A stretch of DNA of 64,000 nucleotides. It comes from Thalassococcus halodurans. Lineage in GTDB: Bacteria; Pseudomonadota; Alphaproteobacteria; Rhodobacterales; Rhodobacteraceae. Positions 36,415 through 45,373 of the stretch are shown piece after piece. The stretch is taken from contig NZ_FNUZ01000003.1 of NCBI RefSeq assembly GCF_900108225.1, forward strand, positions 124,001 to 188,000. Direction: 5' to 3'. Both the position numbers and the translations under genes were made by a program. The notes under the pieces are model-generated. The model had not been told where the DNA came from and did not search any database. It saw nothing but the letters and a program-made list of their open reading frames with translations. Positions within the stretch are counted from its first letter, which is position 1, and the number at the start of each line of letters is the position of its first letter.

Positions 36415-37590
36415 TCAGCTGGGCGACATGCCCCGCAGTCTTTCCGAACGACGGCGCAGCATTTCCACCGTTGCCAGCAAGCAGATCGAGATGCCGACAA
36501 GGATCGTCGCAGCCGCCAGAATGGTGGGCGAGATCTGTTCACGCAGACCGGTGAACATCTGCCACGGCAGCGTTTGCAGCTTAGCCGAACCGATGAAGAT
36601 AACCACGACCACTTCGTCGAACGATGTGATGAAGGCAAACAGACCGCCCGAGATCACACCCGGCAGGATCAGTGGCATCTGCACGCGGAAGAACGTGGTG
36701 ATCGGGCCTGCGCCCATATTCGCCGCCGCACGCGTCAGCGACCGGTCAAAGCCGACCAGCGTGGCTGTCACGGTGATAATGACGAACGGGATGCCCAGAA
36801 CCGCGTGGGCCAGAATGACGCCCGGCAATGTACCGACAATGCCGATCTTCGAGTAGAAGAAATACATGCCCGTGGCCGAGATGATCAGCGGAACAATCAT
36901 CGGTGAAATCAGGATCGCCATGATTGCACGACGGCCCGGAACGTGGCTCTGGCTTAGGCCGATGGCCGCCAGCGTGCCCAGCGACACCGACAGGATCGTC
37001 GCGATCGGCGCGATGATCAGCGAGTTCTTGACCGCATTCGTCCATTCGGGATTCGTCAGGAAGTCACGATAGTGCTTCAGCGAATAGCCCTCGGGGTCCA
37101 GACGCAGCATTTCCGGCGTGAAGGTAAAGAAGTCTTCAGCGTTGAACGACAGCGGCATGACCACGATGATCGGCGTGATCAGGAACACCAAAATGGCGCC
37201 AACGATCACACGGAAGGTGTAGTGCCACAGAACCTGACCACTGGTCAGATAGGGCGGCAGTGGTCCACGATAGCGACCGCGACCGATCCAGTAGATGAAC
37301 CAGCCAAGGAACCAGCCGAACAGACCGGCAACGATCAAGCCGGACAGGCCCGCCACCAGAAAGCCGCCGACGGCGAACAGGATGATCGACGCCCAGCGCA
37401 TTTCGCGTTCGCGCTGTTTCGGCATCACGTTCAAGGCCACATAGGCAAGAGCCGCGCAGATCAAGGCAACCAGCGGCACAGCCACGAAAGTCGTGCCTAG
37501 GCCTGCGTCGATGAAGAAGCCGAAGATGGCCCCCGCCAAAGCAAGTGTTGGCAGGGTCAGGCTTAGGGGTTTGTCATAGATAGGTGTCAT
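36415..37590 (-). CDS. potC: polyamine-type ABC transporter permease (PotC-like) with extra N-terminal membrane segments
   Basis: The C-terminal 265 residues are an ordinary PotC-type permease with six helices and the ATPase-contact loop LTRAAANMGAGPITTFFRVQMPLILPGVISGGLFAF. PotC is normally about 260 residues; this one has 391. The additional first 125 residues hold about four further hydrophobic segments (near 9-28, 31-52, 66-84 and 86-105) before the usual first helix near 130. The extension has no family I recognise. It is 4 bp after the potB-like gene. Substrate is inferred from the PotABCD similarity. Confidence 0.88.
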   Translation of the reverse strand: MTPIYDKPLSLTLPTLALAGAIFGFFIDAGLGTTFVAVPLVALICAALAYVALNVMPKQREREMRWASIILFAVGGFLVAGLSGLIVAGLFGWFLGWFIYWIGRGRYRGPLPPYLTSGQVLWHYTFRVIVGAILVFLITPIIVVMPLSFNAEDFFTFTPEMLRLDPEGYSLKHYRDFLTNPEWTNAVKNSLIIAPIATILSVSLGTLAAIGLSQSHVPGRRAIMAILISPMIVPLIISATGMYFFYSKIGIVGTLPGVILAHAVLGIPFVIITVTATLVGFDRSLTRAAANMGAGPITTFFRVQMPLILPGVISGGLFAFITSFDEVVVVIFIGSAKLQTLPWQMFTGLREQISPTILAAATILVGISICLLATVEMLRRRSERLRGMSPS

Positions 37591-37594
37591 TGGC

Positions 37595-39238
37595 TTACCC
37601 CAGCTTCACGTTATCGATGCCGACGATCTTGTCGTAGACGTAGTAGAGCAACAGAACCACACCCAAGAGGATCGTACCCAGCGCAGCCGCCAAGCCCCAG
37701 TTGAGCGAGGACGAGATGTGGTAGGCGATCCGGTTCGAGATGAACGTACCTGTCGTACCACCCACGATTTCCGGCGTGATGTAGTAACCGATGGCCAGAA
37801 TGAACACGAGGATCGACCCCGCGCCGATGCCCGGCACAGACTGCGGGAAATACACCCGCCAGAAGGCTGTCCAGTTGGTCGCCCCAAGGCTTTTGGCGGC
37901 GCGCAGATAGGACGGCGGAATGGTCTGCATCACGGAATAAAGCGGCAGGATCATGAACGGCAGCAGGATGTGCGTCATGGCGATGATCGTACCCAGCTGG
38001 TTGTTGATCATCACAAGGCGCGATTCATCGGCGACCAGACCCATCCAGACCAACACATCGTTGATAACACCCTGTTGCTGCAACATGACCTTCCATGCGG
38101 ATGTCCGCACCAGAAGCGATGTCCAGAAAGGCAGCAGAACAAGGATCATCAAAAGGTTCGCCGTACGCGACGGCAGGTTCGCCAGCAGCCACGCCACCGG
38201 ATAGCCCAGCAGGATACAGCTGAAGGTGATGACCAGCGACATGAACATGGTGCGCTTGAACAGGGTGAAGTAGATCTGTTCGTCTTCATCACGCATCTGC
38301 GGGCCGTCGACGGTTTTCTGCATGTCGACGGCGTTCAGGAAATAGCCGTTGGTGTAGGCGGGCGAATACATCTGGATCGTGGTCCAGACCTCGCGGCTGC
38401 CCCAGTCTTCGTCGATTTCGATGAAGCCGTCTTTGAAGCCTACGGTTTCGAAACCCACGACAGCGGCGTCAGCGGTTTTCAGCATTTCGGCCTGCGGGCC
38501 TGTGTAGCTCGACACATCCGCCGCCATCAGGTCCTGATAAAGCGCGGTGTGGACAACGCCCCACGGCTCTTCTTTCAGCAGGCTCTTTTCGTCTTCGTTG
38601 ATGGTGAACTTGGCAAACTCGCCATAGATCTCAGCGGTCTTGGGCAGAAGATCGGCGATACCCGGAGCGAGCTTGAACGCAGGCAGGCGATCACCTTTTT
38701 CCCAACCTTCCATCTTGGCCACCCAATCGGGCGCGCCCATCAGCTGGGCCCAAGGCTCGGCCTCGTCCCAGTTTTTGTCCAGATCATCAAACTGGTCGAA
38801 ATAGACATCAGAAATGTCATCAACCTTGCGGCCAGACTGGCGCATAAGGGACGACATACCGGTCATTTCATAGTTCAGGCGCGTACCCAAACGGGTGTGC
38901 AGCTTACGCTCTTGCGCAAGGAAGAAGTCATAAAACAGCGCCTCGAACACCGGTTCATCCGGCGAGTCGCTGGCATCTGCGTCCCAATCGGCCAGCGCGT
39001 TGGTTGTGCGCGGCAGCGTTTCGGACACGATCTGGTTTTCGACCGACCGGAACAGCATGTCCGCGATCGGGGCTACGAAGCTGACCAGAACAAAGATCAA
39101 CAACGGTGCGATCAGCAAGAGCGCGCGCAGTTTCTGACGACGCAGGGCACGAGCCAGTGATTTCTTCAGGGGGGTGCCGTCTGCGGCCAGCATCGGTCCG
39201 CTTTGGGCTGTCTCTGTTGGGGCGCTGGTGTCGCTCAT
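37595..39238 (-). CDS. potB: polyamine-type ABC transporter permease (PotB-like) with a large periplasmic insertion
   Basis: The 547-residue protein has the first membrane helix near residues 38-60 and the remaining five helices only from about 315, with the coupling loop LRAAKSLGATNWTAFWRVYFPQSVPGIGAGSILVF. Between them lies a hydrophilic, acidic stretch of about 255 residues (rich in Asp, Glu and Trp) where PotB normally has a short periplasmic loop in a protein of about 285 residues. The insertion has no cysteine cluster or repeat I can see. Topology places it outside the inner membrane, facing the binding protein. Confidence 0.88.
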   Translation of the reverse strand: MSDTSAPTETAQSGPMLAADGTPLKKSLARALRRQKLRALLLIAPLLIFVLVSFVAPIADMLFRSVENQIVSETLPRTTNALADWDADASDSPDEPVFEALFYDFFLAQERKLHTRLGTRLNYEMTGMSSLMRQSGRKVDDISDVYFDQFDDLDKNWDEAEPWAQLMGAPDWVAKMEGWEKGDRLPAFKLAPGIADLLPKTAEIYGEFAKFTINEDEKSLLKEEPWGVVHTALYQDLMAADVSSYTGPQAEMLKTADAAVVGFETVGFKDGFIEIDEDWGSREVWTTIQMYSPAYTNGYFLNAVDMQKTVDGPQMRDEDEQIYFTLFKRTMFMSLVITFSCILLGYPVAWLLANLPSRTANLLMILVLLPFWTSLLVRTSAWKVMLQQQGVINDVLVWMGLVADESRLVMINNQLGTIIAMTHILLPFMILPLYSVMQTIPPSYLRAAKSLGATNWTAFWRVYFPQSVPGIGAGSILVFILAIGYYITPEIVGGTTGTFISNRIAYHISSSLNWGLAAALGTILLGVVLLLYYVYDKIVGIDNVKLG

Positions 39239-39291
39239 CTTGGTCCCACCGTTTCGGTTTTTATTGGTTTGTTAGGTCACAAACTTTGTGT

Positions 39292-39316
39292 CGGAAGGGC
39301 CAGTATGGCCCTTCCG
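39292..39316 (-). promoter_or_regulatory. strong intercistronic hairpin after the binding-protein gene
   Basis: A perfect 10-bp stem (CGGAAGGGCC/GGCCCTTCCG) with a 5-nt loop lies 14 nt past the stop codon of the binding-protein gene and before the potB-like gene. No T-run follows, so it is more likely a 3'-end protecting or attenuating hairpin than a full terminator. Confidence 0.75.
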
Positions 39317-39330
39317 GAAGTCAAACCGGC

Positions 39331-40449
39331 TTATTGTGCCAGCCACGCCTGGAATTTGGCGTCGATGTCGTCGCGGTAGTCCGCCCAGAACTCGTAGTTA
39401 TACAGGAATGTGTTCTTCGAGTTTTCGGGGTCTGTCGGCATGTGCGGCGCCATTTCGATGCCGAGTTCCGCGTGTGTGGAAACCAGCGGAGCCGAGGATG
39501 CGCGTGCCGGGCCGTACGAGATGTACTTGGCCTGATCCGCCAGACGCTGTGTGTCTGTCGCGAATTTCACGAAGTCTTTCGCACGTGCCAGACGGTCTTC
39601 GGGCAGACCTGCCGGAATGATCCAGCCGTCAAGGTCGAACACCTGAGCGTCCCACATCATGCCGATCGGCTGCTTCTGCTCTTCGATCGCTGCGAACAGA
39701 CGACCGTTGTAGGTCGAACCGATGAAGACTTCGCCGTCAGCCAGAAGCTGCGGTGTGTCCGCGCCGGCGTTCCACCAGATGACGCTGTCTTTGATGGTGT
39801 CCAGCTTGGCCAGCGCCTGGTCTTGACCTTCGTCAGTTGCCAGCACGTCGTATACGTCTGCTTTTGCTACGCCGTCACAGAGCAGCGCCCATTCCATGTT
39901 GTTGATCGGACGCTTTTCCAGGGCGCGCTTGCCCGGGTATGTTTCCAGATCGAACACGTCACAGATCTGCGAAGGTGCTGCTGCGCCCTCGGGAACCATG
40001 TCTGTGCGGTAGCCGAATGTTGTGGAGTAAACGATCTGCGGGATGAAGCAGTCGGAAACCAGCAGGTCGCCGAAGTCGTCTTCTGCAGATGTGCCATCAG
40101 GTGCAGCTGCCAGATCTTCGTCCGGATCGATTTCCAGAGCCAGACCTTCGTCGCACAGACGGATCGCGTCTGCCGCAACAACGTCAACAACGTCCCATGT
40201 GACGTTGCCCGCTTCGTTCATCGCGCGCAGCTTCGCAACCGCTTCGGCCGAGCTTTCGTCCCAAGTGGATGTGACGCCTTCGTTCATTGCCAGATAGGGC
40301 TCGACATAAGCGTTCTGCTGGCTGGACTGGTAGGCACCACCCCAGGACACAAGCGTCATGCTGTCTGCCATGCCGTGGCCTGCCGCGTAGGCAGTTGCGC
40401 CAGCGGCAACCAGAGCTGTCGAAGCTAGAAGTGTCTTTGAGAGTTTCAT
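39331..40449 (-). CDS. potD: extracellular solute-binding protein of the polyamine-type ABC transporter
   Basis: The 372-residue protein has a Sec signal (MKLSKTLLASTALVAAGATAYA) and a type II periplasmic-binding fold of the PotD/PotF group, with MTLVSWGGAYQSSQQNAYVEPY at the start of the mature part, TWDVVDVVAADAIRL and WIIPAGLPEDRLARAKDFVKF. It should deliver putrescine, spermidine or a related cation to the permeases; the exact ligand cannot be read. The ATG at 40449 was chosen because the signal peptide and GGGAGAA start there. Two strong hairpins flank the gene, fitting its need for excess expression. Confidence 0.9.
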   Translation of the reverse strand: MKLSKTLLASTALVAAGATAYAAGHGMADSMTLVSWGGAYQSSQQNAYVEPYLAMNEGVTSTWDESSAEAVAKLRAMNEAGNVTWDVVDVVAADAIRLCDEGLALEIDPDEDLAAAPDGTSAEDDFGDLLVSDCFIPQIVYSTTFGYRTDMVPEGAAAPSQICDVFDLETYPGKRALEKRPINNMEWALLCDGVAKADVYDVLATDEGQDQALAKLDTIKDSVIWWNAGADTPQLLADGEVFIGSTYNGRLFAAIEEQKQPIGMMWDAQVFDLDGWIIPAGLPEDRLARAKDFVKFATDTQRLADQAKYISYGPARASSAPLVSTHAELGIEMAPHMPTDPENSKNTFLYNYEFWADYRDDIDAKFQAWLAQ

Positions 40450-40528
40450 TTCATTCTCCCTAGTACCCGTTTGAGATTTTGAGGGGTCTGCGCCACGGGT
40501 TTGACGCCGGACCCTCATCGTGACCCTT

Positions 40529-40552
40529 CGCGAACCGGTGGAACCGGTCGCG
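40529..40552 (-). promoter_or_regulatory. strong intercistronic hairpin between potA and the binding-protein gene
   Basis: CGCG-A-ACCGGT and ACCGGT-CGCG pair around a GGA loop, a 10-bp stem with one bulged A, 18 nt past the potA stop codon. It lies 80 bp before the binding-protein start and could mark an attenuator, a processing site, or an end of partial transcripts. Confidence 0.7.
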
Positions 40553-40570
40553 TCGGGATACCTGTTTATC

Positions 40571-41674
40571 TTAAATCGCGTCCAAGGCGCGGCAATCTTC
40601 CGGTAGCCAGCCGATCTCGATCTGCTGTCCGGGTTCCAAACGAACCTGATCCGGTGCGTTCCGCGTCTTGATGATAAAATCTTCGTTGCCAGCGACACGC
40701 AGACGCGTGCGGAAGATGTCGCCCATGTAGATGAATTCAAGCACTTCGGCCTTCAGAAGGTGTGCGCCTTCCTGCAGACGATCCTTGTTGAATTCGACAC
40801 GTTCAGGACGGATCGACACGCGGGTGCGTTCGCCTTCCGCAGATACGTTCACCGGAAGGGCATCGATCAGTTCACCGTTATCCAGACGGACCTCGCAATG
40901 GTTGCCCGAGATTTTGGTGACAGTTCCTTCCAGCGTGTTGTTTTCACCGATGAACTGCGCAACAAAGCTGTTCTGCGGTTTTTCATACAACTCGTCCGGC
41001 GGGGCCAACTGCTGGATGCGGCCATCGTCAAACACGGCAACGCGGTCCGACATGGTCAGCGCTTCTGTCTGGTCGTGCGTCACGTAGACCACGGTGATGC
41101 CCAGTTCATGCGCAAGGTTGGTGATTTCGAACTGCAGTGTTTCGCGCAGCTGTTTGTCCAAAGCGCCCAGCGGTTCGTCCATCAGGACCAGTTCGGGTTC
41201 GAACACCAGCGCACGAGCCAGCGCGATCCGCTGCTGCTGACCACCAGACATTTGCGCAGGGCGACGGCCTCCAAAGGCCCCCATCTGCACCATATCCAGC
41301 GCGCGTTTGACCTTGGCCTCGCGTTCGGACTTGCCGATCTTGCGCACCTCAAGCGGGAAGCTGAGGTTTTCGGCAACGGTCATGTGCGGGAAAAGCGCGT
41401 AGTTCTGGAACACCATCCCGATGCCGCGTTTGTGCGGAGGAATGTTGTTGATCGATACGCCGTCCAGTTTGATTTCGCCGTATGTCGCGGTTTCAAAACC
41501 TGCCAGCATCATAAGACATGTCGTCTTACCGGACCCTGACGGCCCAAGCATTGTCAGAAACTCGCCCTTGGGCATCGAAAGGTTAAGATCTTTGACGACC
41601 AGATTCTCGCCGTCATAACTCTTTTGCACTCGTTCAAACGCAACGAATGCGTCGGTCTCAGCCGTATCCGCCAA
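40571..41674 (-). CDS. potA: polyamine-type ABC transporter ATP-binding protein
   Basis: The 367-residue ATPase has Walker A GPSGSGKTT near residue 43, the Q-loop GMVFQNYALFPHMTV, signature MSGGQQQRIALARAL, Walker B LVLMDEPLGALD and switch His in VTHDQTEA, then a C-terminal TOBE/MOP-type regulatory domain (from about 250). This is the PotA layout. It is the first gene of the operon potA-binding protein-potB-potC-App1. Other opine or Fe-type importers of the same subfamily look alike, so the ligand rests on the whole operon. Confidence 0.92.
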   Translation of the reverse strand: MADTAETDAFVAFERVQKSYDGENLVVKDLNLSMPKGEFLTMLGPSGSGKTTCLMMLAGFETATYGEIKLDGVSINNIPPHKRGIGMVFQNYALFPHMTVAENLSFPLEVRKIGKSEREAKVKRALDMVQMGAFGGRRPAQMSGGQQQRIALARALVFEPELVLMDEPLGALDKQLRETLQFEITNLAHELGITVVYVTHDQTEALTMSDRVAVFDDGRIQQLAPPDELYEKPQNSFVAQFIGENNTLEGTVTKISGNHCEVRLDNGELIDALPVNVSAEGERTRVSIRPERVEFNKDRLQEGAHLLKAEVLEFIYMGDIFRTRLRVAGNEDFIIKTRNAPDQVRLEPGQQIEIGWLPEDCRALDAI

Positions 41675-42006
41675 TCTCTTGGCTCCCTGTTTTTGTTTCG
41701 CGATTTATTCGCTCTATTGCCCAAGACTAAAGCGCGTGCCCGTCAGTGTTGCAACTATTTAGGCAAGAATTGCTGGATCATTGCGCAAACAAGGGAAATT
41801 CGAACAGAAAAGCGAAGCATCGCAGGTCAAAAACGACACTCAGCTACCAGAGGCGGCCACTTGTCCCGAGTCGGTTTTGACTGCTTTTTGATCAAAAACC
41901 ACAAATGTAACCCAACCATGACGCGCATCATTCCGGAATCGAACCCCATAAAAGCGTGACGCCCCGCGAACGGAGCGCCATCTGGAGGAAAAAGATTCGG
42001 GGTGGG
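41675..42006. promoter_or_regulatory. intergenic region upstream of the potA operon
   Basis: This 332-bp stretch lies between the minus-strand metallo-hydrolase gene and potA, so it should hold the potA promoter and the hydrolase 3' end. At 41885-41898 TTTTTGATCAAAAA is a perfect 14-bp palindrome, about 210 bp upstream of potA, of possible operator or hairpin use. On the minus strand TTGCAA (41754-41749) and TTTAGT are 17 bp apart, a weak promoter candidate. I find no RNA gene; the one short plus-strand ORF (41919-41960) has no ribosome site. Confidence 0.35.
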
Positions 42007-42789
42007 TTAACCCAGACCGCCCGGATACCAGCCACCGATTTTGACCTCGGCATCGGTGACCATTTCGGCAAACGCCTTGGGGTCCTGTGTGCCGCCATCA
42101 CGACCACGGAAGTGGTAGGGGTAGACGACCTTGGGCTGGAAGGTGTTCACCGCGTCGGCAGCAGCGGTCGCATCCATCGTAAACGGCAGGTTCATACAGA
42201 CAAATGCCATGTCGATATTTTTCAGCGCGCGCATTTCGGCCGTGTCTTCGGTATCGCCGGACACGTAGATGCGGAAACCGTCGAACGTCATGACATAGCC
42301 ATTGTCGCGCCCTTGCGGGTGAAAGTTTTCGCGGCCTTCGGTGATGTTATACGCGGGGATCGCATCAAAAGTGACGCCTTCCCAATCCGTTGTCGCACCA
42401 TTGGCAACGCTGGTTGCACGCGATTTCAGGTTCTCGGGCAGCATCTCATACACAGCCGGATTCACGATGATCGGCGTCGATTCAGATGAAATCGCCGTTA
42501 ACGTATCGGGATTATAGTGATCGCCATGTTCATGGGTAATCACAATCAGATCGGGATCCGGCATGTCATCATAGAGCGACGGATCACCAACGGTATCGAC
42601 GTAGATAACACCCTTGGGCGTTTCCAGAACGATAGACGCATGTTCGACCGGATGCACAACAAACATTCCTGCATCGGTTTCAAAGCTGTCAGCGCCATGC
42701 GCGGCAGCACGCACTGCGTGCGGCAAAACGATGGTTCCGGCAACAGCGGCAGTACTTGTAATAACAAAGTGACGACGAGAGAGGTTCAT
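42007..42789 (-). CDS. exported MBL-fold metallo-hydrolase (UlaG-like)
   Basis: The 260-residue protein starts with a twin-arginine-like signal (SRRHFVITS, hydrophobic core, cleavage near RAAA) and is a metallo-beta-lactamase-fold hydrolase. The metal motif is VITHEHGDHY, with further ligands in RIYVSGDTEDT and PYHFRGRDGG. It belongs near the UlaG/L-ascorbate-6-phosphate lactonase group; the substrate is unknown. Export across the inner membrane in a folded, metal-loaded state is inferred from the Tat signal. It is a single gene. Confidence 0.87.
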   Translation of the reverse strand: MNLSRRHFVITSTAAVAGTIVLPHAVRAAAHGADSFETDAGMFVVHPVEHASIVLETPKGVIYVDTVGDPSLYDDMPDPDLIVITHEHGDHYNPDTLTAISSESTPIIVNPAVYEMLPENLKSRATSVANGATTDWEGVTFDAIPAYNITEGRENFHPQGRDNGYVMTFDGFRIYVSGDTEDTAEMRALKNIDMAFVCMNLPFTMDATAAADAVNTFQPKVVYPYHFRGRDGGTQDPKAFAEMVTDAEVKIGGWYPGGLG

Positions 42790-42966
42790 GGATACAATCC
42801 TTTGCTATAATTCTTGGACTAGGCACAGTTAGTGCAGGTCAGCGCAGAAGCAATCGCCGCAATTCGTGGTCTTTGTTTCGAAAACCGGTCATAATCTGAC
42901 CAAAATCTAACTCTAGAGACAAAGAGACTGGTCAAATGGCCAGATAAGGTAGCAGCAGGGCCTAGC

Positions 42967-43626
42967 ATGCTTGAGTTCGAGAACGTCAGTAAGTCCTTTT
43001 GGACGGGATCACACCACAAAGTGATCTTGGATCGCGCGACTTTCCGCGTCGATCTGGGCGAGTCTTTGGGCATTCTGGCGCCGAACGGTACGGGCAAAAC
43101 CACGCTTGTGCGTATGATGTGCGGCCTGGAAAAACCCGACGAGGGCGAAATTCGCCGCAATTGCCGGATTTCCTTTCCTCTGGGATTCATGGGCGGTGTT
43201 GTGAACCGACTTTCTGCCCGCGAAAACGCCCGCTACATCGCACGGCTTTATGGTCTGGACCCTGATTACGTCGAAGCCTTCTGTCGCTGGCTTTGCGATC
43301 TGGGCGAATACTTTGACCAGCCTTTGGGCGTTTATTCGTCCGGTATGAAGGCGCGTTTCACCTTTGCGCTGCTCCTTGCGCTCGATTTCGACATGTATCT
43401 GGTGGATGAGGGCATGCCCAATTCGACAGACGTCGAGTTCAATAAAAAAGCAGGGGATCTGCTGGCGGACCGGTTGGAGAAATCCACACTGATCATCGTG
43501 TCACACCAGGCAGAAATCCTTGAAAAGTTTGTTAAAAAGGCAGCGGTCCTATCGGGCGGACACCTGCATATGTTCGATTCTCTAGAAGAGGCGAAGCAGT
43601 TATATGACTACGAAACCCAAAGCTAA
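42967..43626 (+). CDS. kpsT: capsular polysaccharide export ABC transporter, ATP-binding protein
   Basis: The 219-residue ATPase is of the KpsT type: the P-loop segment LAPNGTGKTT (the usual first Gly is Ala), signature YSSGMKARFTFALLLALDFDMYLVDEG, where the signature motif is SSGM as in polysaccharide exporters, and IIVSHQAEIL. KpsT with a permease KpsM exports capsule polysaccharide across the inner membrane; no kpsM is present in this window. Its end overlaps kpsE by 23 bp. The 177-bp upstream region has inverted repeats such as GGTCA-TAATC-TGACC (42887-42901). Confidence 0.88.
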   Translation: MLEFENVSKSFWTGSHHKVILDRATFRVDLGESLGILAPNGTGKTTLVRMMCGLEKPDEGEIRRNCRISFPLGFMGGVVNRLSARENARYIARLYGLDPDYVEAFCRWLCDLGEYFDQPLGVYSSGMKARFTFALLLALDFDMYLVDEGMPNSTDVEFNKKAGDLLADRLEKSTLIIVSHQAEILEKFVKKAAVLSGGHLHMFDSLEEAKQLYDYETQS

Positions 43627-45340
43627 GAAGTTCCGCATCCGGCGCAGCACGCCCGCGGATGCGGGTGAACCACAAGCTGCTACGCCGACGCCGACCACGG
43701 CGCCCCAAACGCCCCGCAGCTCTGCGGCCAGCGCGATTGATCAGGCGAATGTCGCATCGCCCACTCAGGTCGCATCGGAAAGCGCGATCGATGCGATCCG
43801 CGCCGAGGGTCTGACAGGCCGCCAGTTGCGCATGGCCCGCCGCGTGGCCCAACGCCACGGGCTGTCGCCCACATCGGATTTCGACGCCGTCCGCCTGCTG
43901 CGCGCCCAAGGCATCGATCCGTTCCAACAGGGCAACGCGCTTGAACTGGTGGTGGGTGATCCGAAAAAACCCGCCCAACCGGCCGCCGCCCCCGCCGATC
44001 AGCCGCAGGCACCGAAACGTACCAGCGTGGCCGGTGCCGCTGCAGCCGCCGTGGCCGCGAACCTGCAACATCAGCAACAGCAACCCGGCGCACAGCAGGC
44101 ACAACAACCGCCGCAGGGTGCCGTCCAGTTGCCGCAAAGGATTGCCACTGAAAAGCAGATGCTGCCTTCGACCGATACGATGAGCCCGTCTGAGCGACGC
44201 GCCATTGAGATCATGAAGGTACAGAAGGACATCGCGAAACGCCGCCGTACCCGCTTGATGCTGCTGCTGACGCGTCTGGCGTTCTTCGTCATGCTGCCGA
44301 CGATCATTGCAGGCTACTACTTCTATGCCGTCGCGACCCCGATGTATGCGACCAAGTCCGAATTCCTGATCTTGAAGAACGACTCGGCCGGTGGCGGCAT
44401 GGGTGGTCTTCTGACAGGCACCCAGTTCGCCACAAACCAGGATGCGATTGCGGTGCAATCCTATCTGACCTCGAAGGACGCGATGCTGCGGCTGGATTCC
44501 GATCTTGGCTTCCGCAGCCACTTTGCCGATCCGTCCATCGATCCGATCCAGCGTCTGGAAGAGGATTCGTCGAACGAAGAGGCCTATAAGGTTTATAAAA
44601 AGCGCGTTCAGATCGGCTATGATCCGACAGAAGGCGTCGTGAAAATGGAGGTCGCCGCAGCCGACCCAGAAATCGCCGCCGAATTCAGCCGCGTGCTGAT
44701 CAGCTACGCTGAAGAGCGTGTCGACAACCTGTCGCTGCGCAAACGATCCAACGCTGTGGTCGACGCAGAGGAAGGTCTGATCGAGGCCGAAGCCGCCCGT
44801 CGCGAAGCGCAGGAAAAACTGGTTCGCCTGCAAAACGAAGGCACCATCATCGACCCCGAAGCCAAGATCGGCGCGTTGCGTGGCCAGATCAACAACATCG
44901 AAATCCAGCTTCAGGAAAAAGAGCTTCAGTTGCAGGCCCTGCTGGACAACCAGCGCCCGAACCAAAGCCGTGTTGACGGTGCCCGCGGCGATATCCGTCG
45001 CCTTGAAGCGATGCTTCAGCAGCTGACGACCGAGATGACCACCGCGACTGAGGGCGAGGATTCTCTGGCCGAGATCGCTGTGCGCATCCAACTGGCGCAG
45101 GCCGACCTCGCGACCCGCGATATGATGTTGCAGGCGGCTCTGGAACGGCTGGAAACGGCCCGCGCCGATGCGACCAGTCAGGCACGTTACCTGACCACGT
45201 CGGTTGTGCCCGTCGCCTCAGAAGACCCCGCCTATCCGCGCAAATTCGAGAATACGATTTTGTCGTTCCTGATTTTCTCGGGTCTGTATCTGCTGTTCTC
45301 GCTGACAGCGTCGATCCTGCGGGAACAGGTGTCGTCCTAA
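43604..45340 (+). CDS. kpsE: capsular polysaccharide export inner-membrane protein (KpsE-like)
   Basis: The 578-residue protein has a cytoplasmic Pro/Gln/Ala-rich N-terminal region of about 220 residues, a membrane helix near 228-250, a periplasmic chain-length-type region with ATPMYATKSEFLILKNDS, long coiled coils from about 380 to 520, and a second membrane helix near 555-575. This is the KpsE/Wzz-like bitopic layout; KpsE bridges the exporter to the outer-membrane KpsD. It overlaps kpsT, so the two are one operon. The N-terminal extension is longer than in E. coli KpsE (about 380 residues). Confidence 0.87.
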   Translation: MTTKPKAKKFRIRRSTPADAGEPQAATPTPTTAPQTPRSSAASAIDQANVASPTQVASESAIDAIRAEGLTGRQLRMARRVAQRHGLSPTSDFDAVRLLRAQGIDPFQQGNALELVVGDPKKPAQPAAAPADQPQAPKRTSVAGAAAAAVAANLQHQQQQPGAQQAQQPPQGAVQLPQRIATEKQMLPSTDTMSPSERRAIEIMKVQKDIAKRRRTRLMLLLTRLAFFVMLPTIIAGYYFYAVATPMYATKSEFLILKNDSAGGGMGGLLTGTQFATNQDAIAVQSYLTSKDAMLRLDSDLGFRSHFADPSIDPIQRLEEDSSNEEAYKVYKKRVQIGYDPTEGVVKMEVAAADPEIAAEFSRVLISYAEERVDNLSLRKRSNAVVDAEEGLIEAEAARREAQEKLVRLQNEGTIIDPEAKIGALRGQINNIEIQLQEKELQLQALLDNQRPNQSRVDGARGDIRRLEAMLQQLTTEMTTATEGEDSLAEIAVRIQLAQADLATRDMMLQAALERLETARADATSQARYLTTSVVPVASEDPAYPRKFENTILSFLIFSGLYLLFSLTASILREQVSS

Positions 45341-45373
45341 GCTTTCGGGACAGGAAAAATACGGGTCGTGGCC

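Noticed and set aside
43532-45091. 519-codon minus-strand ORF
   Set aside because: Antisense to kpsE and the end of kpsT; no domain and no ribosome site.
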